64,000 nucleotides of DNA, from contig NZ_CP047898.1 in the NCBI RefSeq assembly GCF_009911795.1, positions 620,001-684,000 on the forward strand. Direction: 5' to 3'. This document shows positions 35,455 through 43,830 of this stretch, piece after piece. Positions within the stretch are counted from its first letter, which is position 1. Every line of letters starts with the position of its first letter. The notes beneath the pieces are model-generated. The model had not been told where the DNA came from, did not search any database, and was given only the letters and a program-made list of their open reading frames with translations. Made by a program: the position numbers and the translations under genes. This DNA comes from Pseudarthrobacter psychrotolerans. Its GTDB lineage: Bacteria > Actinomycetota > Actinomycetes > Actinomycetales > Micrococcaceae.

Positions 35455-35494
35455 CAGCAGCCGCCGCCTGAGCATGATCAGGCGGCGGCTGCTG
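35455..35494. terminator. Strong 17-bp hairpin downstream of pruA
   Basis: CAGCAGCCGCCGCCTGA (35455-35471) pairs perfectly with 35478-35494 around a 6-base loop. It lies beyond the pruA stop and just upstream of the IclR start. It lacks a clear T run. Confidence 0.6.
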
Positions 35495-35536
35495 GAAGCC
35501 GTTCGGAGCGTTGCGAGAGGCCCGACGGCGGTTGGA

Positions 35537-35564
35537 GGCCGGGTGCGCCATAGTGCACCCGGCC
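35537..35564 (-). terminator. Second hairpin downstream of pruA
   Basis: GGCCGGGTGC (35537-35546) pairs with GCACCCGGCC (35555-35564) around an 8-base loop, 54 bp after the pruA stop codon. Confidence 0.55.
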
Positions 35565-35617
35565 GGTCACGGGAAGACCCGGTCAGCGGGGCCTTGGATT
35601 TGTTAGCGGGCCGTCTA

Positions 35618-37264
35618 TTACTGGGCGAGGTACGGCTGCCGCCATTCGGTGGACGGCGAGAAGTTCTCGTGGATGAACCGGCCACTGAGCCACCGCTGCA
35701 GGGCCAGGCGGGAACCGGCCTTGTCATTGGTGCCGGAGCCGCGGCCACCGCCAAAGGCGACCTGTCCCATGAGGGCGCCGGTCGGCTTGTCGTTGATGTA
35801 GGTCATGCCGGCAGCATTGCGGAGCTTGTCCAGTGCCAGGGAGACGGCCCGGCGGTCGTTGGCGAAGATGGAGAGGGTCAGGGCGTAGTTGCTGGTCTGG
35901 TCCACCAGGTCCAGGACGGACTCCCATTCGTTGTCCTCGTACACGTAGACCGTCAGGAGGGGACCGAAGAATTCCTCGCTCATGGTGAAGGCGTGGGGAT
36001 CGGTGGTCTCGAAGATCGTGGGTTCGACGAACCAGCCCTCTTCGGCGTGGACGTTCCCGCCGGCCAGGAGGGTGTGGCTCGGGAGGGCCTTGGCCTTCTC
36101 GAGGGCAGCCTCGATCTTGCGCAGTGAGGTCTCGTCGATGACTGCTCCGAGGAACGTCTCGTGCTCGGCCACGTCTCCCACCCGCAGCGACTTGACGGTC
36201 TCGACGAGTTCGTCCTTGATCTGGTTCCAGATGCTGCGCGGGATGTAGGTCCGTGATGCCGCGGAGCACTTCTGGCCCGAGTACTCGAAGCCACTGCGAA
36301 CCAGGGCAGCGCGCAGGGCGTCCGGATCGGCGCTGGGGTGTGCCACGACAGCGTTCTTGCCACCCGTTTCGCCTACCAGGCGGGGGAAGGAGCGGTACTG
36401 GTCGATGTTGTCACCGGCTTTTTTCCAGAGGCTGCGGAACACGTCCGTGGAACCCGTGAAGGTCAGGCCGGCAAAGTCCGGGTGGCTCATCGCCTGGTCG
36501 GAGATCGCACGGCCCGAGCCGTGGACGAGGTTGATCACGCCCGGCGGAAGGCCGGCTTCCTCGAACATCCGCATGAGGACGTCATTGCTGAGGGCCGACT
36601 TCTCGGAGGGCTTCCAGACAACGGTGTTTCCCATGAGTGCAGCAGTGGTGGGCAGGTTGCTGGCAATGGCGGTGAAGTTGAACGGCGTGATGGCCAGGAC
36701 GAAGCCTTCCAGGCCGCGCTGGTCCAGGGAGTTGCCTTCGCCCTGCAGGGACTCCGGCTGATCGGCGAAGATCTGCTGGGCAAGGTGGGCGTTGTAGCGG
36801 AAGAAATCCGCTACTTCGCTGGCGGCGTCGATCTCTGCCTGGTGGAACGTCTTGGACTGCCCAAGCATGGTGGTGGCTACCAGTTCGTCACGGTACTTCC
36901 CCGCGGCGAGGTTGCCGGCACGCAGGAAGATCGCGGCGCGTTCCCACCAGGGAGTCCGGGACCAGTCGTGCTGGGCGGCCAGGGACGCGTCGATCGCAGA
37001 CTGGACTACCGCCTCATCTGCCGTGGGGATGCGGCCCAATACCTGGGAGTGGCGGTGGGGAGCTGTGACGTTGCGCAGCTCCCCGGTCATGGAGCGTACT
37101 CCGTTGATGACATGGGGAAGGTCGCGAACGCTGGCTGTAACTTCGGCGATCTTCTTCTTGACGTCGGCTGCTTCGGGGGATCCCGGACGGAATTCGCGGG
37201 ACGGCTCGTTGTGCGGGGTGGGTACCTTGAAGTTTCCAGCAACGCTGACTGATTGAGTGGCCAT
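35618..37264 (-). CDS. pruA: L-glutamate gamma-semialdehyde (P5C) dehydrogenase
   Basis: This enzyme oxidises glutamate-5-semialdehyde (from proline via P5C) to glutamate with NAD+. ATG 37264 (MATQSVSVAGNFKVPTPHNE) follows GAGGAG; the product has 548 residues, normal for the monofunctional PruA/RocA type. Motifs are AITPFNFTAIASNLPT, the GSTDVF cofactor loop (LTFTGSTDVFRSLW), catalytic Glu in RLVGETGGKNAVV, catalytic Cys in YSGQKCSAASRTYIP and the C-terminal GGGRGSGTNDKAG. It follows the GntR gene 37315-37989 by 50 bp in one transcript. Proline dehydrogenase, the preceding step, is encoded just upstream. Confidence 0.96.
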   Translation of the reverse strand: MATQSVSVAGNFKVPTPHNEPSREFRPGSPEAADVKKKIAEVTASVRDLPHVINGVRSMTGELRNVTAPHRHSQVLGRIPTADEAVVQSAIDASLAAQHDWSRTPWWERAAIFLRAGNLAAGKYRDELVATTMLGQSKTFHQAEIDAASEVADFFRYNAHLAQQIFADQPESLQGEGNSLDQRGLEGFVLAITPFNFTAIASNLPTTAALMGNTVVWKPSEKSALSNDVLMRMFEEAGLPPGVINLVHGSGRAISDQAMSHPDFAGLTFTGSTDVFRSLWKKAGDNIDQYRSFPRLVGETGGKNAVVAHPSADPDALRAALVRSGFEYSGQKCSAASRTYIPRSIWNQIKDELVETVKSLRVGDVAEHETFLGAVIDETSLRKIEAALEKAKALPSHTLLAGGNVHAEEGWFVEPTIFETTDPHAFTMSEEFFGPLLTVYVYEDNEWESVLDLVDQTSNYALTLSIFANDRRAVSLALDKLRNAAGMTYINDKPTGALMGQVAFGGGRGSGTNDKAGSRLALQRWLSGRFIHENFSPSTEWRQPYLAQ

Positions 37265-37314
37265 TATCCGGCTTTCTCCTCTGCGATGTGCCGGGGCAGT
37301 AAGCCCCGGGTTGG

Positions 37315-37989
37315 TTATTGGGTTTCCAGTCGGAGCTCCAGCCGGCGCAGGGCGCTGGCGAGGGAGTCCGCGGTGATAGTGGTGGTAGCGGCGGTGTCGC
37401 CGTCGATGAGTGCCTGGACCAACGCTGGTTGCGGAGTCCAGAGCGTGTTGTCGTTCTTGGCAAGGGCCTCCGTTGCGCCGATCACCTTGTAGGGCCGGCA
37501 CTGGAGCCAAAGTTGTTCGATAATACTGACGAGTACGGGATTACCCGAGGCCCGGTACAGGGTCCGGAGAACTTCCTCATCCAGGTCCAGGGCGTCAATG
37601 ATGCGACCTTCCGCGACGGCCTCCTGCATCTTTTCGCAGGAGGATTCCATCTCCCGTAGGTTCTTGCGGCTGACATTAGGGGCTCCCTGGGTCGCAGCTT
37701 GTACCTCGAGGATCGTCCGTACGTCGTAGATGTGAATCAGTTCGATGGCAGTGAACGTCCTGACCACTGCACCCTTGTGGGGGATGCGAGTGGCCAGCCT
37801 TGCTTCCTCCAGACGGCGGATTGCCTCCCGGACGGGCATGACGCTGGTGCCTACCATGGCCGCCAGATCGCGGACCCGAAGGGGTGACCCGGATTCCAAA
37901 GTGCCGGTCAAAATGGCGTTCTCCAAGACCTCGTACACCTGGTCAGCCACCAACGTGGGGGTGACTGGACGGGTCATTTCAAGGCTCAT
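37315..37989 (-). CDS. GntR-family regulator, FCD type
   Basis: This 224-residue protein has an N-terminal winged helix (VADQVYEVLENAILTGTLES, LRVRDLAAMVGTSVMPVREA). Its C-terminal FCD effector domain (LIHIYDVRTILEVQAATQGA, LWLQCRPYKVIGATEAL) has the usual metal- and ligand-binding layout. It is a close paralogue of the regulator at 31669-32471. It is co-transcribed with pruA, and a TGTGATCACA-like site lies 42 bp upstream of its start, which implies autoregulation. It is the best intact candidate for the factor that binds the six sites. The effector is unknown, perhaps proline, P5C or a methylated amino acid. Confidence 0.92.
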   Translation of the reverse strand: MSLEMTRPVTPTLVADQVYEVLENAILTGTLESGSPLRVRDLAAMVGTSVMPVREAIRRLEEARLATRIPHKGAVVRTFTAIELIHIYDVRTILEVQAATQGAPNVSRKNLREMESSCEKMQEAVAEGRIIDALDLDEEVLRTLYRASGNPVLVSIIEQLWLQCRPYKVIGATEALAKNDNTLWTPQPALVQALIDGDTAATTTITADSLASALRRLELRLETQ

Positions 37990-38030
37990 GAAGTACTCCG
38001 TTTTCTAGCTGGCGGCCACTAAGCGTGATA

Positions 38031-38040
38031 TTTGATCACA
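38031..38040. promoter_or_regulatory. TGTGATCACA-type operator, site 2 (one mismatch)
   Basis: TTTGATCACA in context GATATTTGATCACAAT lies 42 bp upstream of the GntR-pruA operon start. One mismatch to the other five copies. Confidence 0.6.
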
Positions 38041-38063
38041 ATTCAGCTTACGTCATTGCCACA

Positions 38064-38975
38064 TCAGCCTCCGATGAGGGAGCGAAGGAAGAGCAGCAGG
38101 TTGGCCGGTTTCTCAGCCATCCGGCGCATCAGATACGGGTACCACTGCGTTCCGTAGGGGAGGTACACGCGGACGCGGTATCCGTCGCGGACCAACTCAT
38201 CCTGCAACTTCCTCCGGACTCCGTACAGCATCTGGAATTCGAAGTCCCGCTTGTCCAGTCCAAGCTCGGCCGCGGTTTCCTTGACCACGTCGATGCAGGT
38301 GTCGTCGTGGGTTCCGAAGGCCGGGTCCGGCAGGTGCTGAAGCGCCCAGCGGGAAAGGTACTTGTATTGCTCGGTGACCTCGTCTGCATTGCATAGTGCT
38401 GCCGATGAGGACTCGTCAAAGGCGCCTTTGACAAGACGGATCCGGGGCTTGATGTCCGTGAAGGACAAGAGGTCCTCGGGCGTTTGGCGCATGTTGGCCT
38501 GGATGGCCAGCCGAGTGTTGGGATGGTCCGGCAGTATGCTCCTGTAAATGGCGAGGGTTTCCCGGCCCACCGAGCTGTGTTCCATGTCGACCTCAACGGT
38601 TGCCCCGTGGGTGGTGGCAGCGTTCAGAAGGGCCTTCAGGTTGTTCGCACACTCCTGGGGGTCGATCATGATGCCAAGCTGGGAGAGCTTCACCGAGACG
38701 GTTGAGCCCGGGGCCTGATTTCGAATATTCTCGATGGCGCCCTGGTATTCCTGGGTGGCCGCTTTGGACTGGGCAAGGTGGTGTACCGACTCGCCCAAAA
38801 GGTCCAGGCTTACGTCGATACCAGCCCCGTTGAGGGCCTTCGTCGCAGTCCAGGCTTCGTCCAAGCCGCGGCCCGCGACATACCTGTCCACGATGGGCCG
38901 GGTTAGCCGATTGCGCGTGGCAATGGCTTCAAGTTTCTTATTCTCTGCGACATGCAGGAGAAGTCTGTTCGGCAT
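38064..38975 (-). CDS. Proline dehydrogenase (monofunctional)
   Basis: This FAD enzyme oxidises L-proline to P5C and passes electrons to quinone. ATG 38975 (MPNRLLLHVAENKKLEAIAT) follows AGGAAG; the product has 303 residues, the length of bacterial monofunctional ProDH/PutB. The barrel motifs are VSVKLSQLGIMID, VEVDMEHSS, RLAIQANMRQT, RIRLVKGAFDE, EFQMLYGVRRKLQDEL and VRVYLPYGTQWYPYLMRRMA; the last contains the substrate-carboxylate arginines. Its product feeds PruA, encoded 800 bp downstream on the same strand behind a separate promoter. A TGTGATCACA site lies 129 bp upstream. Confidence 0.94.
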   Translation of the reverse strand: MPNRLLLHVAENKKLEAIATRNRLTRPIVDRYVAGRGLDEAWTATKALNGAGIDVSLDLLGESVHHLAQSKAATQEYQGAIENIRNQAPGSTVSVKLSQLGIMIDPQECANNLKALLNAATTHGATVEVDMEHSSVGRETLAIYRSILPDHPNTRLAIQANMRQTPEDLLSFTDIKPRIRLVKGAFDESSSAALCNADEVTEQYKYLSRWALQHLPDPAFGTHDDTCIDVVKETAAELGLDKRDFEFQMLYGVRRKLQDELVRDGYRVRVYLPYGTQWYPYLMRRMAEKPANLLLFLRSLIGG

Positions 38976-39103
38976 AGGTGCACTTCCTAAGAGTCGCCGC
39001 GGTGGGACCGCGGTTCCCGGCTGCTGGCCATTCCCTGTATGCGGGGCCGGGGCAGTTAATGTGGCCCAACTCTCTTGCGAGGGTTGTTCAGATAACATTA
39101 TCT

Positions 39104-39113
39104 TGTGATCACA
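39104..39113. promoter_or_regulatory. TGTGATCACA operator, site 3
   Basis: Perfect copy (TCTTGTGATCACAAAT) in the divergent region between proline dehydrogenase (minus) and the 36-aa Cys-motif gene (plus). Confidence 0.75.
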
Positions 39114-39359
39114 AATCACACAATGGGTATCGTGGAACAAATAAAAAAGACGTTCCCGGGGTTGAGAAGAGTGGCAAGTCCATGCTTAGCTCTGTCCTAC
39201 CAACGGCTTTGCTTGGATGATGGCCTGCATATTGGGGGCCATTTCACCCGCGCCAGAGCGGGCCCCGGAAACCAAAGACCTTCACCTTGGCGTCCGCCCG
39301 CCCCAAAGCAGTCGGCTGGCCGCGCGCACCGTCCTTGGAACCTGAAAGAGGATCACCCC

Positions 39360-39470
39360 ATGAACAGAATTCCGGCAGATGGCGTGGAACTGCCCGATGA
39401 CGACGATGTCTGCAGAAACGGCCTCGCAGTAGACGGTTGCTTCTACTGCACAGGGCCGGAAACGGACTAA
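39360..39470 (+). CDS. Very small Cys-motif protein (36 aa), C-x8-C-x2-C-x2-PE
   Basis: ATG 39360 (MNRIPADGVELPDDDD) has GAAAGAGGATC upstream as ribosome binding site. The C-terminal half is C-RNGLAVDG-C-FY-C-TG-PE-TD, with the same Cys spacing and the same P-E as the 63-residue protein at 32682-32873. Both are the first plus-strand gene after a TGTGATCACA site. The middle is acidic. It may be a metal-binding or accessory peptide for an enzyme of the regulon. Its short length means the coding claim depends on this paired conservation. Confidence 0.55.
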   Translation: MNRIPADGVELPDDDDVCRNGLAVDGCFYCTGPETD

Positions 39471-39491
39471 GGCCGCCGGCGGGCCCGGCCA

Positions 39492-40088
39492 CTACAGTCT
39501 GCGGACCGTAGTAATGGCCAAAAGGCATGCCTCCGCCTCTATCTCCTCGGCTCGCACATCCAGGACCAACGTTGCCAAGTCCGTCAGTTTTCTGCCATCT
39601 GAAAGAAGAACCGTCCCTGCCAATACGGTTACTGCCGCTACGCCGGCGCTGGGATCCAGTGCCAGTTTGCCGTTCAGCCACTGAACGCTCGTCCATCCGG
39701 TGCAGGAGCCGCGACGGGTCATGAGATTCAGGCCAAGCTGGGGCACCGCGCTATCGAGTTCGATCGCCGCGGCTGCTTCGCCTGTGAACTCAACTTGGTG
39801 GCCCAGGCGCAGGGTGCATTCCAGGCCGTCTACGGTCATCGCCAAAGGTCCCTGGCTTGCGAGCGTAAAGACCCGGTCGATTCCGGGCAGGATCGAAAAA
39901 TCGGCCGTCCGCGTCAGCTCGGCCAGGCTGAGCCGCCACTCGTAGTCCGCGGAGTGAGTGTTCGAAGAGCGTTGGGGGTCGCTCTTGGTACTGACGCTGA
40001 TTTCCCTCGTGTGGCCTGCGCCGTTGGCCCAGGCGGTTTGGGGGAGGTCAAGGGGGAGGACCACTCTTGGATCCGATGGGCCTGTCAT
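39492..40088 (-). CDS. HutD-family protein (cupin-like)
   Basis: The product has 198 residues from ATG 40088. The N-terminal [17 protein letters not shown] matches the HutD/DUF886 signature (W.NG.G.T.EI). It is followed by [38 protein letters not shown] and LNLMTRRG, all typical of this bicupin-like family. HutD is associated with histidine and amino-acid catabolism and thought to limit metabolite build-up; the biochemical activity is not established. It is divergent from the amino-acid ABC transporter operon, and TGTGATCACA site 4 lies between them. No histidine-utilisation enzymes are present here. Confidence 0.85.
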   Translation of the reverse strand: MTGPSDPRVVLPLDLPQTAWANGAGHTREISVSTKSDPQRSSNTHSADYEWRLSLAELTRTADFSILPGIDRVFTLASQGPLAMTVDGLECTLRLGHQVEFTGEAAAAIELDSAVPQLGLNLMTRRGSCTGWTSVQWLNGKLALDPSAGVAAVTVLAGTVLLSDGRKLTDLATLVLDVRAEEIEAEACLLAITTVRRL

Positions 40089-40173
40089 GTGCTTCCTTTG
40101 CAGGTAGGGCAGGGCAATTCAGTGGGGTTGGAACAAGTTTACAAACCCGTTACACCAAACTATTGACCGGATA

Positions 40174-40183
40174 TGTGATCACA
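40174..40183. promoter_or_regulatory. TGTGATCACA operator, site 4
   Basis: Perfect copy (GGATATGTGATCACAGAT) between the divergent HutD-like gene and the ABC transporter operon. Confidence 0.75.
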
Positions 40184-40339
40184 GATTACATTTTATGTGT
40201 GACACCAACCACATTCGACCACCGTTCCCGGAGGCCGATCTTCCCGGCACTGAACGCCAGGGCTAAAGACCATCAGTCGGCGGGTGAAAGCCCGCCGGCA
40301 CCAGCGCCTCCCGGCGCCCATCTGGAGGATGAGTACCCA

Positions 40340-41149
40340 GTGACCGACAATCAACAAAACCGCACCCAGGGTGCGGCCGGCACCACCGACGCGCAGAAGG
40401 CTCCGCAGCTTCAGCTGAAGGACATCCACAAGGAATTCAACGGGAACACCGTCCTGTCCGATATATCCCTGGACGTCAACGCCGGTGAAGTCGTGGCGTT
40501 CATCGGTCCTAGCGGCGCCGGCAAAAGCACACTGCTGCGTTGCGTGAACTACCTGGAGACGCCATCGAGCGGCGAGCTGTTGATCGACGGCAAGCCCACC
40601 GTGAAGATCGCTTCCAAGCCCACCCGCAACGAGCTGATGAACTTGCGCCGCCAGGTGGGGATGGTTTTCCAGTCCTTCAACCTCTTCCCGCACATCAGTG
40701 TGCTCCGCAACGTGGCACTTCCGCAGGAGCGGGTCCTGGGACGTTCCCGCAAGGAAGCCGAGGAACGGGCCATGGAATTACTGACGCGCGTGGGCCTTGG
40801 AGACAAGGCGGACGCCCGCCCGAGCAAGTGCAGCGGCGGGCAACAGCAGCGCATTGCGATCGCCCGAGCACTCGCGTTGGACCCCGAGATCATGCTCTTT
40901 GATGAACCTACATCCGCCCTCGATCCCGAATTGGGCGGGGAAGTGCTGGCGGTCATGCAGGAACTCGCGGCAACCGGCATGACGATGCTTGTGGTGACTC
41001 ACGAGATGTCCTTCGCCCGTAGGGTCTCGGACCGCACAGTCTTCATGGCCGACGGGCGGATCGTGGAGCAAGGAGCTCCCGAACAGGTTTTCGGGGCACC
41101 CCGCGAGGCCCGGACCAAGAAGTTCCTCGAGGCGGTGCTGGAACGGTGA
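40340..41149 (+). CDS. Polar amino-acid ABC transporter, ATP-binding protein
   Basis: GTG 40340 ([14 protein letters not shown]) with GGAGG about 12 bases upstream is the best start, giving 269 residues; the frame is open upstream without other support. Walker A is GPSGAGKST, the Q-loop is in [13 protein letters not shown], the signature is CSGGQQQR (usually LSGGQQQR), Walker B is [14 protein letters not shown], and the H-loop is VTHEMSFAR. The phrase [14 protein letters not shown] is typical of the PAAT (GlnQ/HisP) group. It energises uptake of an amino acid or related cation through the two permeases that follow. Its stop overlaps the first permease start by four bases. Confidence 0.94.
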   Translation: MTDNQQNRTQGAAGTTDAQKAPQLQLKDIHKEFNGNTVLSDISLDVNAGEVVAFIGPSGAGKSTLLRCVNYLETPSSGELLIDGKPTVKIASKPTRNELMNLRRQVGMVFQSFNLFPHISVLRNVALPQERVLGRSRKEAEERAMELLTRVGLGDKADARPSKCSGGQQQRIAIARALALDPEIMLFDEPTSALDPELGGEVLAVMQELAATGMTMLVVTHEMSFARRVSDRTVFMADGRIVEQGAPEQVFGAPREARTKKFLEAVLER

Positions 41150-41784
41150 TCGAGGCAATCCCCTTCCTTCTCCAGGGCCTGGGTACAACGGTGATCATCA
41201 CCTTTGGATCCTTCCTGATCGGTGCATTTTGTGCCGTCCCGCTCGCATTGGCCAGGCTCTCAGACATTGCGCCGTTGCGCTGGCTGGCCACGGCCTACAT
41301 CGAAGTTGTTCGAGGCATTCCACCCATTGCCTGGATGTTGGTACTTTTCTACGGGCTCGGGCGCTACGTCACCCTCCCGCCGCTCTTGGCAGCCTGCCTG
41401 GCGCTGGGTGCAGTCTCCACCGCGTACCTTGCGGAAAACTACCGTGCTGGCATCCAGGCAGTTGCCGGCGGGCAATGGGAGGGCGCCGGAGCCCTTGGCC
41501 TTTCAAAAGGCGACACGTTCTGGCGCGTCATCGCACCCCAGGGCATTGGGGTGGCGCTCCCGCCGTCGGCTTCCTATGCGGTAGGGCTGCTCAAGGACTC
41601 GGCAGTCGCTTCCGTCATCGGTGCCAGTGACATCGCGTTCCAGGCGCTGACCCTGAACCAGCAGGGCAACCCCGGCCTGCCGATCTTCCTGGCCGCCGGT
41701 GTGGTCTACATGGTCGTCAGCGTCCCCATGGCTGTCCTTGCCCGCAAGGCAGACACCTTCATTCGAACCCGAAGCGCGGTGTGA
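41146..41784 (+). CDS. Amino-acid ABC transporter permease 1
   Basis: The product has 212 residues from GTG 41146, overlapping the ATPase stop (GTGA). About five membrane helices are visible, starting with [20 protein letters not shown], and the EAA-loop region is [20 protein letters not shown] with [14 protein letters not shown]. These are the conserved features of HisM/GlnP-type permeases. It would form a heterodimeric pore with the next gene product. The gene is intact. Confidence 0.93.
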   Translation: MIEAIPFLLQGLGTTVIITFGSFLIGAFCAVPLALARLSDIAPLRWLATAYIEVVRGIPPIAWMLVLFYGLGRYVTLPPLLAACLALGAVSTAYLAENYRAGIQAVAGGQWEGAGALGLSKGDTFWRVIAPQGIGVALPPSASYAVGLLKDSAVASVIGASDIAFQALTLNQQGNPGLPIFLAAGVVYMVVSVPMAVLARKADTFIRTRSAV

Positions 41785-42428
41785 ACATGTTTGAGCAATG
41801 GATTCAATGGCTGCCGGGCCTCCTTTCCGGCCTCCAGACCAGCCTTGCAGTAACCGGTCTTAGCCTTCTGCTGGGCCTGCCACTGGGCCTTGTCTTCGCC
41901 TTCGGAATGATCTCCCGTACCCGCATCCTGCGCCAGGTGACCATTCTCATCGTCGAGCTCGGCCGCGGTATTCCGCTGTTGGTCGTCCTGTACGTTGTCT
42001 ATTTCGGTCTGCCCGACGGCGGCATCGTGCTTGAGTCGTTTGCCGCGGCCGTCGTCGCTATTGCCTTCAACACCGGGGCGTACACCAGCGAGATCTTCCG
42101 TGCCGGACTCCTCAGTGTTCCCCGCGGACACATCGAGGCCGCCCAAAGCCTGGGACTGAACTGGACTGACGAAGCACGTTACATCGTTCTGCCTCAGGCA
42201 CTCCGCGCGATTGTGCCTCCCCTCATGTCCTACAGCGTCATCGTGTTCCAGGCCACAAGCCTTGGCTACGCGATCGCCCTGCCGGAATTGCTGAACAGCG
42301 CCTATCAGATCGGTTCGGTGACCTTTGAATTCCTGAGCGTCTTTATCCTTGCCGGACTCATCTACGCCACGCTGTCCATCCTCGTATCCCGCTTCGTAGA
42401 CGCCATCCACAGCAAAACCGCCCACTAA
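41781..42428 (+). CDS. Amino-acid ABC transporter permease 2
   Basis: The start is GTG 41781, overlapping the previous stop, or ATG 41787 two codons later. The product has about 215 residues. Membrane helices begin with LLSGLQTSLAVTGLSLLLGL. The phrase ELGRGIPLLVVLYVVYFGLP is the RGxPLL signature of the family, and FRAGLLSVPRGHIEAAQSLG with YIVLPQALRAIVPPL is the EAA loop that contacts the ATPase. It is the partner of permease 1. Confidence 0.94.
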   Translation: MNMFEQWIQWLPGLLSGLQTSLAVTGLSLLLGLPLGLVFAFGMISRTRILRQVTILIVELGRGIPLLVVLYVVYFGLPDGGIVLESFAAAVVAIAFNTGAYTSEIFRAGLLSVPRGHIEAAQSLGLNWTDEARYIVLPQALRAIVPPLMSYSVIVFQATSLGYAIALPELLNSAYQIGSVTFEFLSVFILAGLIYATLSILVSRFVDAIHSKTAH

Positions 42429-42457
42429 CAACCCCTCATATCTCCAGGAGTATCCCC

Positions 42458-43309
42458 ATGCGCAAGTTCAAGATCACAGCCGTCATGTTCGCAGCGGTCC
42501 TGCCGTTGGCAGCCTGCGGCGGCACCTCAAGCACCGCCACCACCGTAGCGGCCGGCTGCACGCCGGTAGTGTCCGGCGTCGAGACCGCCACAAAGGGCAA
42601 GCTCACCATGGCCGTCGCCGAGTACCCGCCGTACGTGTCCATGAAGGGCGGTGCGCTCTCCGGCGTCGACGGCGAAGTCCTCAAGAGGGTAGCCAAGGAC
42701 CTGTGCCTCGAGCCCGATGCCAAGACATCCAGCTTCACCGCCATCATTGAGTCCGTGAAGAACGGCAGCGTCGACCTGACGGCCGGCAACTGGTACATCA
42801 ATGAAGAGCGCGGACAGCAGTTCGCCGTCAGTAAGCCCGTGTACCTGGACAAAATGGCCCTCCTGACCTCCAGCGGCGCCGACACCATCGACGGCGTGTC
42901 CGGCGGCACGGTAGGAACCCCGCAGGGATACCTGTGGGTCGGGGACCTCCAGAAGACCTTGGGCACAGACAAGGTCAAGCTCTACGCCACGGAAGACGCC
43001 GTCTACCAGGACGTGAAATCCGGCCGCGCCGGCGCCGGCGTGATGACCTACGGTGCTGCCCTGCAGCTGGTCAAGAGCAACAATGACAACAAGCTGAAGG
43101 TCGCTGAACTCAAACCGGACGAGAGGATCCAGGCTTCCGTCGGTGCGGCACAAACCGCCGTCCTGGTCAACAAGGACAAAGCCACTCTGCGGGACGCCGT
43201 CAACCAAATCGTCGAGAAGATGCGTGAAGACGGATCCCTCAAGAAGGCGCTCGAAGACAACGGCCTGCCGGGCACAGCCGCTGACGTGAAGGCCGCTGCC
43301 GGCAGCTGA
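42458..43309 (+). CDS. Amino-acid ABC transporter substrate-binding lipoprotein
   Basis: This 283-residue protein has a lipoprotein signal peptide MRKFKITAVMFAAVLPLAAC; the lipobox Cys is residue 20, followed by a short linker. The mature part is a type 3 (SBP_bac_3) binding protein: KGKLTMAVAEYPPYVSMKGG, SGVDGEVLKRVAKDL, VDLTAGNWYINEERGQQFAV. It is anchored on the outer membrane face and delivers substrate to the permeases. The ligand cannot be read directly; context suggests proline, a betaine or a methylated amino acid. It is the last gene of the operon and is followed by a clear terminator. Confidence 0.93.
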   Translation: MRKFKITAVMFAAVLPLAACGGTSSTATTVAAGCTPVVSGVETATKGKLTMAVAEYPPYVSMKGGALSGVDGEVLKRVAKDLCLEPDAKTSSFTAIIESVKNGSVDLTAGNWYINEERGQQFAVSKPVYLDKMALLTSSGADTIDGVSGGTVGTPQGYLWVGDLQKTLGTDKVKLYATEDAVYQDVKSGRAGAGVMTYGAALQLVKSNNDNKLKVAELKPDERIQASVGAAQTAVLVNKDKATLRDAVNQIVEKMREDGSLKKALEDNGLPGTAADVKAAAGS

Positions 43310-43331
43310 TCCGCAGACGCTCCCACACAAA

Positions 43332-43362
43332 GGCGGTTGGATCCTTCCAGAGGATCCAACCG
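43332..43362 (+). terminator. Terminator of the ABC transporter operon
   Basis: GGTTGGATCC and GGATCCAACC pair perfectly around a 7-base loop and are followed by GTCTTTG. Confidence 0.85.
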
Positions 43363-43383
43363 TCTTTGCGTTCCCCGGGGCTG

Positions 43384-43782
43384 TTAGTGGGAAGCCCCGG
43401 TTCCACCTGCTGCGTAACCGGTGCCCACTACACGGCAGCCATGCTTTGTGTCGTGGCCATTGATCTCCCGGCTGTCCAAAACAGCCACGAAGTCCAGCAC
43501 GTTTGAGGTGATGAGCTGTCCCGGCACAAGAACCGGGAGCCTTGGCGAAAGTTCATCACGCAGTCCGGCAGCGGTGGTGCTCCTTTGGCGGGGACCATCC
43601 ACCGCGGTACGGCGGCGGTAGATCGGGTGGAATCCGGCGAAAGCGAAACGGGCTCCGTCCCTCAGGACCAGGTCGGGCCTGATAGCCAGGCTTGTCCGGG
43701 TTGTCGCCGTTGATAGGGTCGCTTCCGGGCTCCGCTGGTACCAGTGGAGGAAGGAAATATGAGGGTCCAGCCTCAAGGGCAC
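43384..43782 (-). CDS. Unrecognised protein (132 aa)
   Basis: The frame has natural codon use in its central and C-terminal part (LVLRDGARFAFAGFHPIYRR, LSPRLPVLVPGQLITSNVLD, FVAVLDSREINGHDTKHGCR). The N-terminus from the frame start looks less natural. There is no clear ribosome binding site, and the start lies five bases from the next terminator stem. It may be the 3' part of a longer gene. I recognise no family. It is convergent with the ABC operon and sits downstream of the M20 hydrolase gene on the same strand, separated by a terminator. Confidence 0.4.
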   Translation of the reverse strand: MPLRLDPHISFLHWYQRSPEATLSTATTRTSLAIRPDLVLRDGARFAFAGFHPIYRRRTAVDGPRQRSTTAAGLRDELSPRLPVLVPGQLITSNVLDFVAVLDSREINGHDTKHGCRVVGTGYAAGGTGASH

Positions 43783-43786
43783 AGGA

Positions 43787-43821
43787 AAGCACCCGCGCCG
43801 AACAGGTCGGCGCGGGTGCTT
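43787..43821. terminator. Perfect 13-bp hairpin terminator downstream of the M20 hydrolase
   Basis: AAGCACCCGCGCC (43787-43799) pairs with GGCGCGGGTGCTT (43809-43821) around a 9-base loop, immediately beyond the hydrolase stop codon. Confidence 0.85.
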
Positions 43822-43830
43822 CGTATGTAG

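Noticed and set aside
40805..40850. ABC ATPase signature CSGGQQQR as a defect
   Set aside because: The change from Leu to Cys at the first position is conservative for the fold, and all catalytic motifs are intact. It is not evidence of inactivation.
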